From the NCBI RefSeq assembly GCF_963259705.1, contig NC_081846.1:58247205-58311204 (forward strand): a stretch of DNA of 64,000 nt, given 5' to 3'. Each line of letters opens with the position of its first letter. Positions within the stretch are counted from its first letter, which is position 1. The notes beneath the pieces are model-generated. The model saw only the letters and a program-made list of their open reading frames with translations. It ran no database searches and was not told the DNA's origin. Below, in pieces: positions 10,707-23,134 of this stretch. The position numbers and the translations under genes were made by a program. Source of the stretch: Myotis daubentonii. Lineage: Eukaryota; Chordata; Mammalia; Chiroptera; Vespertilionidae.

Positions 10707-11289
10707 AGAGGCCTGGTGCATGGGTGGGGGCCAGTTGGTTTGCCCTGAAGGGTGTCCTGGATCAGGGTGGGGGTCCCGCTTGGGTGCCTGGCCAGCCTGG
10801 GTGAGGGGCTGATGGCTGTTTGCAGCTGGTCACACCCCCTTCAGGGTGGGGGCCCCCACTGGGGTGCCTGGCCAGTCTGGGTGAAGGGCTGAGGGCCGTT
10901 TTCAGGCTGGCGGGTGACTGAAGCTCCCAGACTCTTTTTTTAATTTTTTTTTTTTTTATTCTGAGATTTATTTACCTTCTATAGCTGTCACTGGAGCTGA
11001 GAGCCTGCTCTAGCTCTGAGGCCTTGGCCAGCTGAAAGCAGGTATCTGGGGTTTGTTTAGCTTCTATAATTGAAACATTGTTGCTTCCAGAGCTCAGACC
11101 CGGGCCGCGGCAGGCGGGAAACCTTGGCTTCCTCCATCACTGGAGCAAGCAAGCCTCATGTTTGCTTCAGCTGAGTGGCTGCCGGCCGCCGTCTTTGTTG
11201 GCAGTTAATTTGCATATCCTGCTGATTAGCCAATGGAAAGCATAGCGGAGGTATGGTCAATTACCATGTTTGTCTATTATTAGATAGGA
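10707..11289 (-). mobile_element. HeliBat-related Helitron fused to its neighbour
   Basis: It starts agaggcctggtgcatg, lacking the CT of the expected CTAG end. It ends tctattattagatagga at 11289, and the next base is T. The interior has two copies of a gggtgcctggccagcctgggtg block (10777 and 10863). It belongs to a different subfamily from its neighbour. Confidence 0.8.
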
Positions 11290-11870
11290 TGTGTCAAAAT
11301 TATCTTGTATTATATTTAATATTTTGCAGCCTCATTCCATCCTCAAGCTTTCTTGACATTATTGTTTTGTTTATGCTGTTCCCCAGGTCTATATAGCCCC
11401 TTCTCATTCTATTTTTTTGAAATTTAATCCAATATTATAAATTGACTCAAGTGCCACACTCTCCAGCACCCCTTATACTGGTATGTGCAAACATACATAT
11501 ACATGTGTGGCCATTCCCACACCCACAGTTTTCCTCTTGACTTGTCCACCTTAATATGAGTTCTCCATCCTTTACCTATTCTTGGTCTTTAGGCTTCTGT
11601 TTCTTAATAGCACTGGTTATATTCCTCATTGTTATGCTGTATAGCCATTTGTGTTCTTATGCCTCTAAACATACTACATTTTCTAAAGACAGATTTGTTT
11701 ATTTAATCATCTATGTTTCCCATAGTACCTAGTGTTGTATGTGCACATGGGCAGTATTGAGACTCACTTGCTTTGTTGTGTCCCCAAATCCTCTCTTCTC
11801 TTACTTGGGATCAAATAATGCTGACTGGCCAGCTCCCCTGGGTGCTCAACCCAGTTGGTAAACAGAAATT
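11290..11870. other. Intergenic, nothing recognised
   Basis: No gene or clear repeat end seen. Confidence 0.5.
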
Positions 11871-11872
11871 TT

Positions 11873-12083
11873 AAAAAATATATTTTATTGATTTCAGAAA
11901 GGAAGGTAGAAGGAGAGAGAGAGATAGAAAGATCAATGATGAGAGAGAATCATTGATTGGCTGCTTCCTTCATGCCCCCTAATGGGGACTAAGCCTGCAA
12001 CCCTGGCATGTGTCCTGACCAGGACTCAAACCGTGTCCTCCAGGTTCATTTGACACTCAACTACTGAGCCACTCCGGTCAGGC
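11873..12083 (-). mobile_element. Ves SINE
   Basis: Minus strand; the tail is at about 11873-11890 and the head ends in a gagccactccggtcaggc block at 12066-12083. Confidence 0.85.
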
Positions 12084-12119
12084 GGTCATCAGAGGTTTCG
12101 AATGGATTGTATTTAAACA

Positions 12120-12648
12120 CAGCAGGTCCTTGAATGACATTGTTTTATTCAATGTCATCTTGTTATAATGTTGATTAGAAAAAAAAATGATTTACAGCAG
12201 GGGCCACGGTCTCTATGGAGTTTGTAGTATGTCCCATGTTGTAGAGAGTTTTTGGCTTGACTATATAGTCCCAGTTTGAGTATTCGTGTGTGTGTGCCCA
12301 GCTGTCCAGGTGGGTTCCTGCCTGTCACTCTGAGCTGCCAGGATAGCCATCTGCGACCCTGAACTGGAATAAGCAGGTTGGAAAAGCATTAGTATCTTAC
12401 TTGTTTTATTAATTTTTCTTAAATGTATGCATAGCTCACATCTATTTCAATATTCAATGTTAGAAGTATTAATATCAGGAGTGTGTTGGGTCTTGATTTA
12501 GAAGTTTGGTGATGTCTTGTGACCAGAAATATACTGAGGGAACTTGGCTCTTGTTTATATCAATTAGCCTCTGGGAAACTGGTTTCCTTATTTTTTGTTT
12601 CATTTAAAGTCACAGTTTCCAAGGACGACGTTAAGTGAGGACTCACTG
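12120..12648. mobile_element. Old non-autonomous DNA transposon, probably hAT-type
   Basis: The ends are imperfect inverted repeats: cagcaggtccttgaatgac at the left, and a right end whose reverse complement is cagtgagtcctcacttaac. The interior matches, from memory, a mammalian family with a conserved ccaggatagccatctgcg block. No target duplication is evident. Confidence 0.5.
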
Positions 12649-13384
12649 TACTCCATTCAAGAGACTTAGACTGTTTCAGAATTTGCAGGCCAGTGTAACA
12701 AATGAGTTTCTTCCCTCTCTGTCATCAGAGATGGCACATGGACCAACCCTTGGAAAAAAGATACACTGAATTTAGAAATGGTATATTGGCAGGCCAGTGC
12801 TGAGTTGATGTTCATTGCTTTTAGAAAAATCTTTGCATTTTTAGGTGTTTAAATGTTGCAATAGTATCTATGCTGATTTCACAATTGGACTAATTATTAA
12901 AAAAAATAAGTCCATGTACTTTACTTCTGTGTAATTGGATATTTTCTTATTATTGCTATTTGAGGGGGGAAAATTTCACATTCAAAATGGTCCAAAAGAT
13001 AAACACTTTTGCCTTAAAATATTTTTTAAATATTGTGTATGCATCACTAAGCATAGAAGAGACAAAAACTTGGTTATCATGTTAGACAGTAATAGAAATA
13101 TGTGTGCCCTTTGGGCTTATTTTGGAAACAAAAAAGAATTTGAAAGTGTCATGTTTATGGGAGCAGAATCCCCTTGTGAGGTGCCAGGACAGGGAACATG
13201 CTTAACAGCAGTCTCCTTTGAATGCCCTCAAAGAAGAAAGGTTATGTGCCCAGCAGTGACAAAATAATTTTTATGTTTTTATTAAATCAAATTTAAAATG
13301 TTCCTGGTTTATTCTTATTTCCTCAGAGATATTGTTAACACTTTAGTGAGTTTTCTTATAGGCCTTTGGTCATTTATATGTTAA
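12649..13384. other. Intergenic, nothing recognised
   Basis: A 110-codon frame at 12935-13267 has no family resemblance and no splice or promoter context. I treat it as fortuitous. Confidence 0.5.
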
Positions 13385-13757
13385 CTAGAGGCCTGGTGCA
13401 TGAAAATTAGTGCACTCAGGGGGTCCCTCAGCCCGGCCTGTGCCCTCTCACAGTCAGGGATCCCTCGGGGAATGTCCACCTGCCAGCCCAGGAGCCCTCA
13501 GGGATGTCTGACTGCGGCTGAAGCCACTCCCCTGTAGCCACCTCTGCAGAAGGCATGGTGCTGGGACCGGGACCATGCAGCCCCCTCTCCCACTGCCTCT
13601 GCGGAAAAGGGGGCACTGGGACCACCATGGCTGGCCTGGCAACGCAGGCTTGCTCCGCCCCCCCCCCCCCCCCCCCACTGGTTGCTCTGGCAAGTTGTTC
13701 TGGAAGGTCGTTCCACCGTCTGGTCTAATTAGCATGTTAGCTCTTTATTATATAGGA
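13385..13757 (-). mobile_element. HeliBat Helitron
   Basis: It starts CTAGAGGCCTGGTGCATG and ends TTATTATATAGGA, with flanks A (13384) and T (13758). An interior C run of about 18 bases lies at 13659-13676. Confidence 0.9.
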
Positions 13758-14820
13758 TTGTACTTTTAATACTGAAGTCTTTAATATATTTATATTAACT
13801 GAATTATACCAGATGTGATACTCAGCTATTTGAAGTTTTAAATTTCAATAGAAGTGTATTTTCTGAGCCTTTGATATATGAAAGTGTTTGCTTTCTTAGG
13901 TGAATGCTGTGCTGGTAGCATGGTGCATTGTGGGATCACAGTCCTTTCTCAAGATGGTAATAAATATTATTTGTTTTTTGGTTTATACTTCTGCAGGTAA
14001 ACAATCCATAGGCAGTTGGTTCCCCTTGAGAAGGGTTTTTGAAACACCTGTCCTTAAAATTAAAAATTTTGCCTATAAATCAGACCAGGAGTATGAGTAG
14101 CAAATGTTTTAATTAAACTTGTCTAAATTGATATTTTGAGCTTAAACATTTCATCTTCTTTTTTTTTTTATCACAATAATGGTTTGCTTCTGTTTTTTTG
14201 TGCTTATTGCCTCTGCTCCATCTTCTTTTTCTCTTTTCCTTACATTCCCACCTCTATAAGTTTAAATATCTGATTATTCTCTTCTCCAACTCTTTTCCCA
14301 CCTGATTTCTCTATTTTTCATTTTTTGCCTTGTTTACAAAGGTGTTCCTTTACAAATCAAGAACTCTTTTTCCTTTCAGCACTCCACTACTTTTTTAAAA
14401 ATTTGGAATCAGGTTTTTAATATCTAAAACCTTAAAAATTTTAATGCTATCACCTTGAAATTAGTAATTATATTTTTAATTTTTTTCTTCTAATTAGCAT
14501 AACAACATGATCTTAATAACAGTCCCCTTGCTCATGCTAATGATTGCCCTTGCTCATGCTAATGATTTCCTGATTTTCTCATTCCTTGTCTGTGTTAGTT
14601 GCGGATATCCAGTCACCCCACCCCACTCCATCCTGTCTATCCCATTTGAAGTTTAAGGTTATCCAAACTTTCCAGTACTGGTGAAGGTCCTTACTCTTAA
14701 CTGAATCACCCTACTTTCCCTCACTGTGACCCTGTGGACTATTAAGGTAAAACTAGCCTTAGGATCAATCCGAGTAGTGTTTGCTCTTTTTTAATTTTCT
14801 TCACATTTAACTAATTCTTG
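13758..14820. other. Intergenic, T-rich; one short tandem repeat
   Basis: No gene. A 22-bp unit is repeated twice at 14525-14568 (cccttgctcatgctaatgat). Confidence 0.55.
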
Positions 14821-14829
14821 ACAATTTCT

Positions 14830-15660
14830 TCATATTTTCTTTCAGCTGTGTCTAATCTCCTATTTAATAGGCTCATCAAGTGTTTAATTTCAATCCTTAT
14901 GATCTCTAAATGTTCTAGTTGGTTCTTTTTAAAATTTTCATTATTTCTTATTACTATTTCATTCCTTGCTCATTTAAAAAAAATCAATCTTTTATTTTTA
15001 AAAGTACCCAGTATATAACTATGTTATATTCTGTATCTAATTGTTCCTCTTCATGGAGTCCCTTCTCAGAGTTCATAATCCCATTAATTTCGTAAAAGCA
15101 TAGAGTGGTATAGCTTAATTTTCTTTAATTTGTTAGCACACTGTTTAACTTAATTTTTCTTGTCCTTTCATTTATTAACAATTTTTTGTAGCTTCTGGTT
15201 GAGGGTCTCACGTTGGAATCTTAGTTTATTAATTAGCCTTCTTGAATGAGGAGATTAATGTGCACCTGTGCTTTGATTAAGAGCAGTTGGACAAGCACCA
15301 CTGGCTGGAGCTGGGGCCATGACAGCTTCAGATCAGAATGTTGCCTCACAAGTCCTCATCAACTCAACATTGTTTCCTGACCTCACAGCCCATTTCATGT
15401 CAGGGGAGCAGGTGAACTCATCAGAGGTTACCTTGGGTTACAGTAGAGCCTCTTGGTTTACCGTAGTTTTAAAAGTGATCATTCTGGACTTATTTCTGCT
15501 CAGTTGCATTTGTCTTTATATGCAAGTCTGGGCTTTGTTTCCCTTTTATTTTTCTCCTCATGTTACCTCCAGGTGGTGTTTTGAGGTCAAATATTCAGCT
15601 TCTGTGGTAGTTCCTACTATGCTATTTACAACGTGTTGGCTTTGACATTTTCACAGCTAT
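14830..15660 (-). mobile_element. Possible very old L1-derived sequence
   Basis: The stretch ctgtgtctaatctcctattt followed by a tctaaatgttctagttggtt block resembles an old L1 region read in antisense. Beyond about 15000 the match fades. A 108-codon frame at 15319-15645 lies here and is not recognisable. Confidence 0.3.
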
Positions 15661-16509
15661 ACATACACCAAGCCGTTTGTGGCCTGCCATGTCCCTATTC
15701 CTCCTTATTCTGTATAAAATGCCATTGGAAGAGTTTTTAGTGATACTCTGGCTTACTTTTAGACATAAAAGTGCATAACTTTCTTTCTCAATTTGGGCCA
15801 CATTTTACTGAATTGCCAGATTTTGTGTGTGTGTCCCATGATTTTTTGTTTGTATGCTTGTTTTGTAGTTCTTTTCTGAACTTGTAATCTTCTTCCCCAT
15901 TTAAAAAAATTTCAGTACTTTGCATAGATTGCATGGAAAGGCATAATATAAATATGCCTTTAATTTTACATAGTTTCCTGAAATTCCAAACCAAACAATT
16001 TAAAAAGAATAGGGCTGAATGCAAGGCCGGCTTCTTTTTCAATGTAAGCCTATGGGATAGTCCTTTGATGTGGTGTGATAGGAGATGCCATCTAAGGTGG
16101 CCAATCTGAACAGCCAAGCAAGATATAGAGTGCATACACCATTAACTTGTTCCCAGATAAATATTTTTAGCAGAATCTCCCCCCAGCCCCCACCCTCATT
16201 ACTTTTAGAATAAAAAAGTGACACCTTGCATTTTTGTTTCTATCCGAGAAAATCTTATAGAGATTTTTGGGTACAAAACACTATATAAGCTTGCACGAAT
16301 ATACTCCTCTCTCATAGAACTTAAATACTAATTTATATGGAGGGTGGAGTTTGAGCCAATGGACAAATCCAAGCAATATTCACCATCACCAACCAGAGCG
16401 CTTTAACAGTATGCACTTAGTTTGAGGTCTTTCCAGGAAGCTTCTCTGTCCTGTCATTATTGCAACGTGCTGCTTCCTGAGGACACTGTTGGGTAGAATC
16501 ACATTTTTA
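15661..16509. other. Intergenic, nothing recognised
   Basis: No gene or repeat ends seen. Confidence 0.45.
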
Positions 16510-16514
16510 TTTAG

Positions 16515-16710
16515 CATTTATGTAATGTTTGCTATGTATGCTCTAGCACTCTTCAAACTCTTACACATGATATTTCATATCTGCTCATTGAACTCTTAGA
16601 GTCAGTTATATCATTACTCCCATTTTTCATATGAGGAGACTGTGGCTCACTGAGGTTATATGTCTTGCACAAGGTACACATAGCTAGTAAAGTGTGACAT
16701 TAATCCAATT
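16515..16710 (-). mobile_element. MIR SINE fragment
   Basis: Contains catatgaggagactgtggct and a cacaaggtacacatagctag block, the reverse-orientation MIR core. Confidence 0.75.
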
Positions 16711-16734
16711 TTCTGATTAAAAGTTTGGGTTTGT

Positions 16735-16965
16735 CATCACATAACTCTGGAATCAAATCCTGCACCTTTTTTCTAACTTTGTGATGTTGTACAAGATATG
16801 ACTTGTACATTTATATGACTAAATTTCAGTTTCTTCAGCCATACATGCAGGCGATAGTAACATCTACCTGTGGAGATCTGTGAGGATTAAATGGATAAGT
16901 TATGTATTGAGTTTAGCACAATGCCTAGCACATAGTAAGCACTCCAATAAATGTCAGCTATAAAG
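16735..16965 (+). mobile_element. MIR SINE
   Basis: Near full-length MIR: a tctggaatcaaatcctgc head, a gtgaggattaaatg block, and the 3' words gcctagcacatagtaagc and aataaatgtcagctat. Confidence 0.8.
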
Positions 16966-17233
16966 ACAATACATAATTCATATCTTCATTGAAAGCAAGA
17001 GGTTACATCAGAGGAGGGAATGCCTGCAAATCAATCCAACAGTTTATTGAAATTAATGCCTAGTGATATTTGCAAGTGGAAAAGAAAATGGAATAGTTTT
17101 GTTTATAAATTCACTTGAAAAAATAGGAAGCCCAAATGGAGACTTTCATGGGCTCGTTAAGAAACTGACAATAAATTGTGAGACTATATCCCATAACATA
17201 CTGCTCCTTTTGAAAGAGTTCAATTTCATAAAG

Positions 17234-17446
17234 CAGTGGTTCTCAACCTTCTGGCCCTTTAAATACAGTTCCTCATATTGTGGCCCAACCATAAAATTAT
17301 TTTTCATTGCTACTTCATAACTGTAATGTTGCTACTATTATGAATCGTAATGTAAATATCTGAAATGCAGGATGGTCTTAGGTGACCCCTGTGAAAGGGT
17401 CGTTCGACCACCAAAGGGGTCGTGACTCACAGGTTGAGAACCGCTG
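17234..17446. mobile_element. SPIN-like hAT MITE with perfect target duplication
   Basis: It begins cagtggttctcaacc and ends ggttgagaaccgctg. Internal words include tcataactgtaatgttgcta, atgaatcgtaatgtaaatat and gtgaaagggtcgttcgacca, which match SPIN_NA elements as I know them. A perfect 8-bp duplication, tcataaag, flanks it at 17226-17233 and 17447-17454. The SPIN family is known for horizontal transfer among tetrapods. Confidence 0.9.
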
Positions 17447-17544
17447 TCATAAAGTATGGCTAAACAGCAGGATGCTGCAATTGGTGAGTGGAAATGTTCG
17501 GGCAGGAGCTCATGAGATCTCCCAGTGTTGTTAATGAGTGGAGT

Positions 17545-17750
17545 GAAGTAGTTGAGTGCTTGGACTTTGTAACCAGATGATGGTGTTGTCTGTCTCATGA
17601 TTGTACAATCTTGGCCCATTTCCTTGTCTTTAAATTGTAGCTCAAAATGTTGCATCCTCACAGAGTTGTTGGATGATGAAATAAGATCCTTAATGTAAAC
17701 TCTCAGTGTAGTGCCTGGTCCATAATAAAGATTCAATAAGTGTTAATTAT
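17545..17750 (+). mobile_element. MIR SINE
   Basis: Head agtgcttggactttgtaac, ending in agtgcctggtccataataaa and attcaataagtgttaat. Confidence 0.7.
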
Positions 17751-17879
17751 GCTCGAAACTGCCACACTTCATCACCTAATCCCCCAACTCTTGAAAGTTG
17801 AGAAGTTTTTTTTATTAATTCTCAAATTTCTCTTTATCAATAAGCTTACTTGAGTTTCTATAACTCAGACTATTTCTTT

Positions 17880-17965
17880 TCTATTTAAAACATTTTCAAT
17901 TATAGTTGACATACAATATTATATTACTAATTATATTATATTACTAATAGTGTATGTCAGACCAT
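17880..17965 (-). mobile_element. L1 3'UTR remnant
   Basis: Contains tcaattatagttgacataca, a word typical of antisense old L1 3' ends, followed by an ATATTA-rich stretch. Confidence 0.45.
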
Positions 17966-18304
17966 TACTTTCCAAATATTAAAATTTACCTTAAATAAAT
18001 CCATATTTATTGCTCTTCTGTAGAAATTCTGATCCTTTCTCTAAAAGTGTTTTTGAAAGAGAAGAAATTTCCTGTCTTGCCAGCCTCTTACTTTATTCCT
18101 TTTATCCCTCAGCCTGTAAAAAAGGGCAAGTTTCCCATTATCTTCTGTCCTGAGCTTCTAAGGCAACAAGAAGAAGTGCACTTGTGTAAAGAGGCAGTTA
18201 TTTCATTGCCACCTAGTAAAATGGCTCAATGTAATTACACAGGAGGCTGCAGTATTTAAAAAGAAAAGAAATATGGAATTATTTTCATTCTCTTATTTAT
18301 TGAA

Positions 18305-18434
18305 TTAGAGGCTCAATGCATGAAATTCATGCAAGGGCCTTGGCCCCCACCCGCCGTGGCTTTCTCTGGAAGGAAGGACATCCAGAAGGACATCTTGTCT
18401 AATTAGCATATTAGGCTTTTATTATTATAGATAG
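18305..18434 (-). mobile_element. Short, decayed HeliBat
   Basis: It starts ttagaggctcaatgcatg, with the CTAG mutated, has the hairpin gcatgaaattcatgc, and ends in a ctaattagcatattaggc block and tattattatagata. Confidence 0.75.
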
Positions 18435-18529
18435 AATCTGATTGCCATTAAATACAAAGTGTTAAAGTTTTGCTACCGATACCGGTAATGGGATTGTGAA
18501 ATAGATGTGAAAGTCCTCTAGATATTATC

Positions 18530-18712
18530 TACCACAGGTCAGGTACTTCAAAGGTGCTGTTTTATTTATGTTTTACAACAGCTTCATGAGATTAATTTTT
18601 GAATCATAACTTTACAGTTAAGGACATTGAGGCTCAGAAAGGAGAAATAACTGGCCCAAGATCACCTGGTTGATAAGTGATAGAGTATGGCTACAGATGT
18701 CATTTTTTACTA
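18530..18712 (-). mobile_element. MIR SINE fragment
   Basis: Contains ttgaggctcagaaaggagaa and the cagttaaggacatt and cccaagatcacc words of antisense MIR. Confidence 0.7.
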
Positions 18713-20725
18713 AGATCCTCTGCACTTTTTTTTTCTAATATCATGTGGCTTTCCAATAAAGCAGCCTAGATACATGAATTAAGCTATAATGCATGATTTT
18801 GCTTTTGATATCATTTTTTTCCAGATTTGTACAATCATCTATATATACTAGTTCTTTTTCTTCCATTAATGGAAAATATTGTTTCTACAGGGGCTCACTG
18901 GTACTTGCTGATTACCAATAAAAAAGGAAAACTTATTATGTGCTTTCATATCACCAAAAATAATGTGTCCCTCCCTCCAGACCCATTATCCAATTTACCT
19001 TGGCCATTTTACCATGAAAAGTTCTATATAAATACTTAGTGAAGCAAGACCTCCAATTTTAACTCAAGTACCACTTTGTTTTATTTATTCATGTTGACAA
19101 AATATCTTCTGTAAGTGTTTGAAAATGAATTTTAAAAAGTTTAGAGCTCTGAAACTTTAACTTTCTTATGCTCTGTATTCCGTAGCTAAAAGGAACTATT
19201 TCTTGTAATGAGCTGGTAAAGTTGAATGTGTACAATTACCTTGAGACTTAGAGAAGTAAAGCTCTATAAAATAAAATTTTCTGCAACCCAGGTCTACTTT
19301 TATGGTGTTTCTATTGAAATGCCCTTGCATCATTTATCAGGCTATGAATCTAGATTTACCAAAATACCAAGGACCATGAAGTTCAAGGCAGAAGCTTTCT
19401 GCAGAAGGCCTTGTGTAATCATATTTGTACTTCAAGGACTTAGACTGAGATCCCATACTATTTTTCTACTAAGAATAAAGTGTTCTGGACATTATCTCTA
19501 TAATACAAATACAGGTCGTGGACCTTTTCTCTTCATTGTTACTGTTCACCTTCATAAATGCAAAAGCTTTGAAAAACATAACATTTGTTTCAAATTCAAA
19601 TTACAAAGAACTCAGGCCTTTGCATTGCCTGGCAGCCTGATACACAGTTCCTAGATTAGCCAACAAAGAGGATGAAGCAAATAGAGGGGAAAGGCTTGAA
19701 ATGCAGTGTTGGGAGCCCAGATTTTTTTTAGAGTTTTTATTTCAGCATTTCATAATATTTGTTTCCCTCAACTTCTCTTTCACTTAAGAGAACTAACTTA
19801 TTAAACCAAGAGATTAGACTCAGATTTTTCCCCCCACTGAGCAGCTCATTGGAAGACTTCTAAATATGGTTCCCTCAAGTACTCAGTTTAAATTTTTCTA
19901 TTAACAAAGACACGTTATCAGTCTTGGCCACCTTTTGAACTCACTCAGTTCAAAACTTCCTCAGTTCAAAAGTACACAGGAGCTGATGATTAGAAATGAA
20001 CTTTCTTTGATTTTCCAGGCGTGTTTAAGGCTTTTCCTCTTTATTCCTTTTATCCTCTTTGATTCTACATTTTTTTCACTTTTATTTTGTTTTCTTTTCT
20101 TTTTGTCCAGATTTATGCTGACCAAATTTTATTGAAATTACATAATAGGGTTGTGGTGCTTAATGAAATATTGTGCAAAATTTAGTCTTATATATACTGC
20201 AAAGACAGAAGTAGGATAACCTGTTGAAATAGAGAAAGGAGGCGGAAAATGTCACAAACCCAGAACCCCCGGTGTTCCTACATTGATCACAGAGCCAGAC
20301 AGTATTTACTTTAGTTTCTGTGGAGGTCTCCCAGCCCATTGTTCTGTAATTCTCTAATATCTAGTAGGTGATTCCTCATTCTCATAGAGTGTCCATGTAA
20401 TAGAATGGCCATGTAACAGAATGGACACTCTGTTTTTTAATATCAACTTTAACTCTTACCATGCAATGCAGAGACCAGTATAAAATGAATTGAGAAATAA
20501 AGTACAGAGAAATTGCTGCCTTGATTCTTCCTTTTCATTTCATGTCACATAAAAAAAAAAAAGATAACCTTTGGCTTTGCCTCCAAAATATAACCTGAAT
20601 CTGACCACCTCTCACAATCACCATTTCTTCTCCCCTCCTGCCCGCAACAGTACTCCAAGTCATCAGCTGTTTTTGGCTATATTACTGAATGTTTCAAAGG
20701 CCTAGATAATTTCCCCACTTCCATT
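18713..20725. other. Intergenic, nothing recognised
   Basis: No gene. A 142-codon frame at 19226-19654 has no recognisable family and unremarkable composition. A short hairpin lies at 20384-20434. Confidence 0.5.
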
Positions 20726-20729
20726 CCCA

Positions 20730-21322
20730 TCTGCTGAATAACCTAAGTGAGCTCCTAAAATGTAAATTAGACCCTATCATCCATTTCTAAAAACTCTCCA
20801 ATTGCTTCTTCACATTGAATTTCAACGAAAATCAAATTCCTCATCTCGATTCATGGTTCAGGTGTCCTTGCAGAATCTGGCTGTTGTCTATCACACTGAC
20901 CACATTTCCAGCCACATCTGATTGCCATGCTGCAGCCTCTTCCTTAAACACGTCGTGCTCATCATTGTGGTTCCCTTGGCTTTAACCATCCTTCCTTCCA
21001 GTGTTCTAGTGGCAGGCTCTCACCACTCCGTTTTTCACTTCTTAGAGCCTACCACAGTCACCCAATCTAACTAAGTTCCTCCTTATCCCATCTGTGTTGC
21101 TTTTCTTTATTTTATTACCCAGTTTCTTTTCTTTATAACACATTTCCATCCAGAATTATCTGTTAATTTATTGGCATGTTTACTGTCTGCCTTCCTAACA
21201 CAGAAGTGAGGGTTTGCAAGAGCAGGATACTCATCTGTCTTGCTGACTGCAGTGTCTTCAGCCCTGGGAACAATGCCTGGTCTGCTGTAGATGTTCAATA
21301 AATGTTGAATAAATGAGTGAAT
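20730..21322 (+). mobile_element. L2 LINE 3' end
   Basis: Ordered L2 3' words: aaactctccaattgcttctt, a gaaaatcaaattcctcat block, ccacagtcacccaatctaac, a gggaacaatgcctggt block, and the ending gttcaataaatgttgaataa followed by tgagtgaatg. Confidence 0.8.
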
Positions 21323-22919
21323 GCCTAAAGAGAGTCATGCATTGAGGGAAAAAAAGATGCAAGGCATCTCTTACCTATGACTTAGTCACAATAGAAAGGT
21401 TGGTCTCAAACACATGTATTGTTATGAACATAAAGGTATTTAAATAACTCGCCCACTTGTTATTTTAGTAACCAAGACTTTATTGCAGCTTCCCAGCTAC
21501 TCAGTGAAATGATTCCCAGAGGCTAAAATGTAGTACATTAAGATAAACATTAACAAAAAAAAGCATAGATGCGTGTATGACAAAAACCACACAGGAAACC
21601 TATTTTTAGTGATATGTCATGTGATCTTAATTATTATCTCCGCTTATGCTAAAGAACAAAAAATGACAGTCTCTTGGGTTTTCCCCCTAAGATTTATTGA
21701 ATAAGTTGTAACTCAATTTGCGTGTAGAGCCTAATATAAAATATAGAACAATTGGTGATTCTATACTTATGAATCATTAAGGGGAACCAAATGATAGAAA
21801 TGTGGGGAAGGGAGAGATGAGAATCAAGACAGCACCGCTGGTTGGTACTAAGTTCATCACCTAGGAGGATGCCTGAGTTTTTGCCCCTTTGAAAATTGCT
21901 GATTTTCTTCTGAGCACCAAATAAATTCTCTGTAGTTCCTTGGGAGAAATTGCCTTGTTCACATAAGATACTGAGGCTCTGTGATTTCATTTCTGGATTA
22001 TAGCCTAAGGATATTACAGAAATTTTTCCAATGTCTAGAGAATTGTAATACTTATTATAAAATTTGATTTCCACACTCTGAAAGTCAGGTGATTGACTCT
22101 CTATTTTTCAAATGAGGAAATGGAATCTCTGAGATTCAAATAATGCTTAAATTCAGCAAGAGCCAGGGTGGAATATGTAAAATCAATTCTTGTGTCTGTG
22201 TATATTTATATCTTATTCTCATTTCTCCTTTTTTTTTTGTCTCACATGTTAATAAAGGATCTGGATTATAGGCTTGTATTGAAAGAAGTAATATGTTCAA
22301 TTTTGCTCTGTACTAAATATGATGCCAGTCATCCTATTATATCCTGAGACCTAAGAGTTAGTTTATCCATATGAAGAAAAACACTGGCTTTGAGTTATGC
22401 TCTAATGTAATAGAAAACTACTATTGCAAGGGATTATTGAGGAGATCTTATTTAACTTCTCATAGAAAATGGAAGCACCTTCTAAAGCATTCCTATGAGT
22501 GGCGGTATTGGATAGGCCACCAAAGTGTCTTCCATTTATAGCCTCTCTTAAGAGCTTGTTTCACACAGGTTGCAGTGTTGACTATCATGTAGACATCACT
22601 CTGGTCCCAGCTGAGCCAATGTGGCTGGGTAGCTGTCCAAAAGGCAGTTACCTGGAGAATGCAATCTGGAAGACAGCCTCATGAGAGAACTATGACAGCA
22701 ATGCACTCTACTAGAGGCTAACAGGCCAATCCAAGAAGATGATCTCCAAGGAGGTTTTAAGGTAAGTCATAGAGGAAAATCATCAGATAGCAGAGACGTC
22801 AGAAGTCAAACAACAGAGAAAGGAACTAGTGAGGAGAAGCCATGGGACAGGTTTGCTTGCCCTGAAACATAAGAGGCCATGAGTAGGTGAAGCCATGAGA
22901 AGGAAAGAAATTAGAGTCC
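21323..22919. other. Intergenic, nothing recognised
   Basis: No gene. The open frames on the minus strand (21694-22074) and plus strand (22499-22684) resemble no family. Confidence 0.5.
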
Positions 22920-23134
22920 CAGGGGTGGGCAAACTTTTTGACTCGAGGGCCACAATAGGTTCTTAAACTGGACCGGAGGGCCGGAACAAAAGCATGGATG
23001 GAGTGTTTGTGTGAACTAATATAAATTCAAAGTAAACATCATTACATAAAAGGGTACGGTCTTTTTTTTTCAATAGTTTTATTCATTTCAAAAGGGCCGG
23101 ATCCGGCCCACGGGCCGTAGTTTGCCCACGGCTG
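22920..23134. mobile_element. Non-autonomous hAT element
   Basis: The ends are inverted: caggggtgggcaaac at the left and gtttgcccacggctg at the right. The interior has gactcgagggccacaatagg near the left and a gggccggatccggcccacgg palindrome near the right. No convincing 8-bp duplication is seen. Confidence 0.75.

Noticed and set aside
15319..15645. A 108-codon plus-strand frame with a hydrophobic middle stretch
   Set aside because: No recognisable family, no promoter or splice context, and it lies in what may be an old repeat.
19226..19654. A 142-codon plus-strand frame
   Set aside because: The longest frame outside repeats, but it resembles no known protein; length alone is not improbable in 64 kb.
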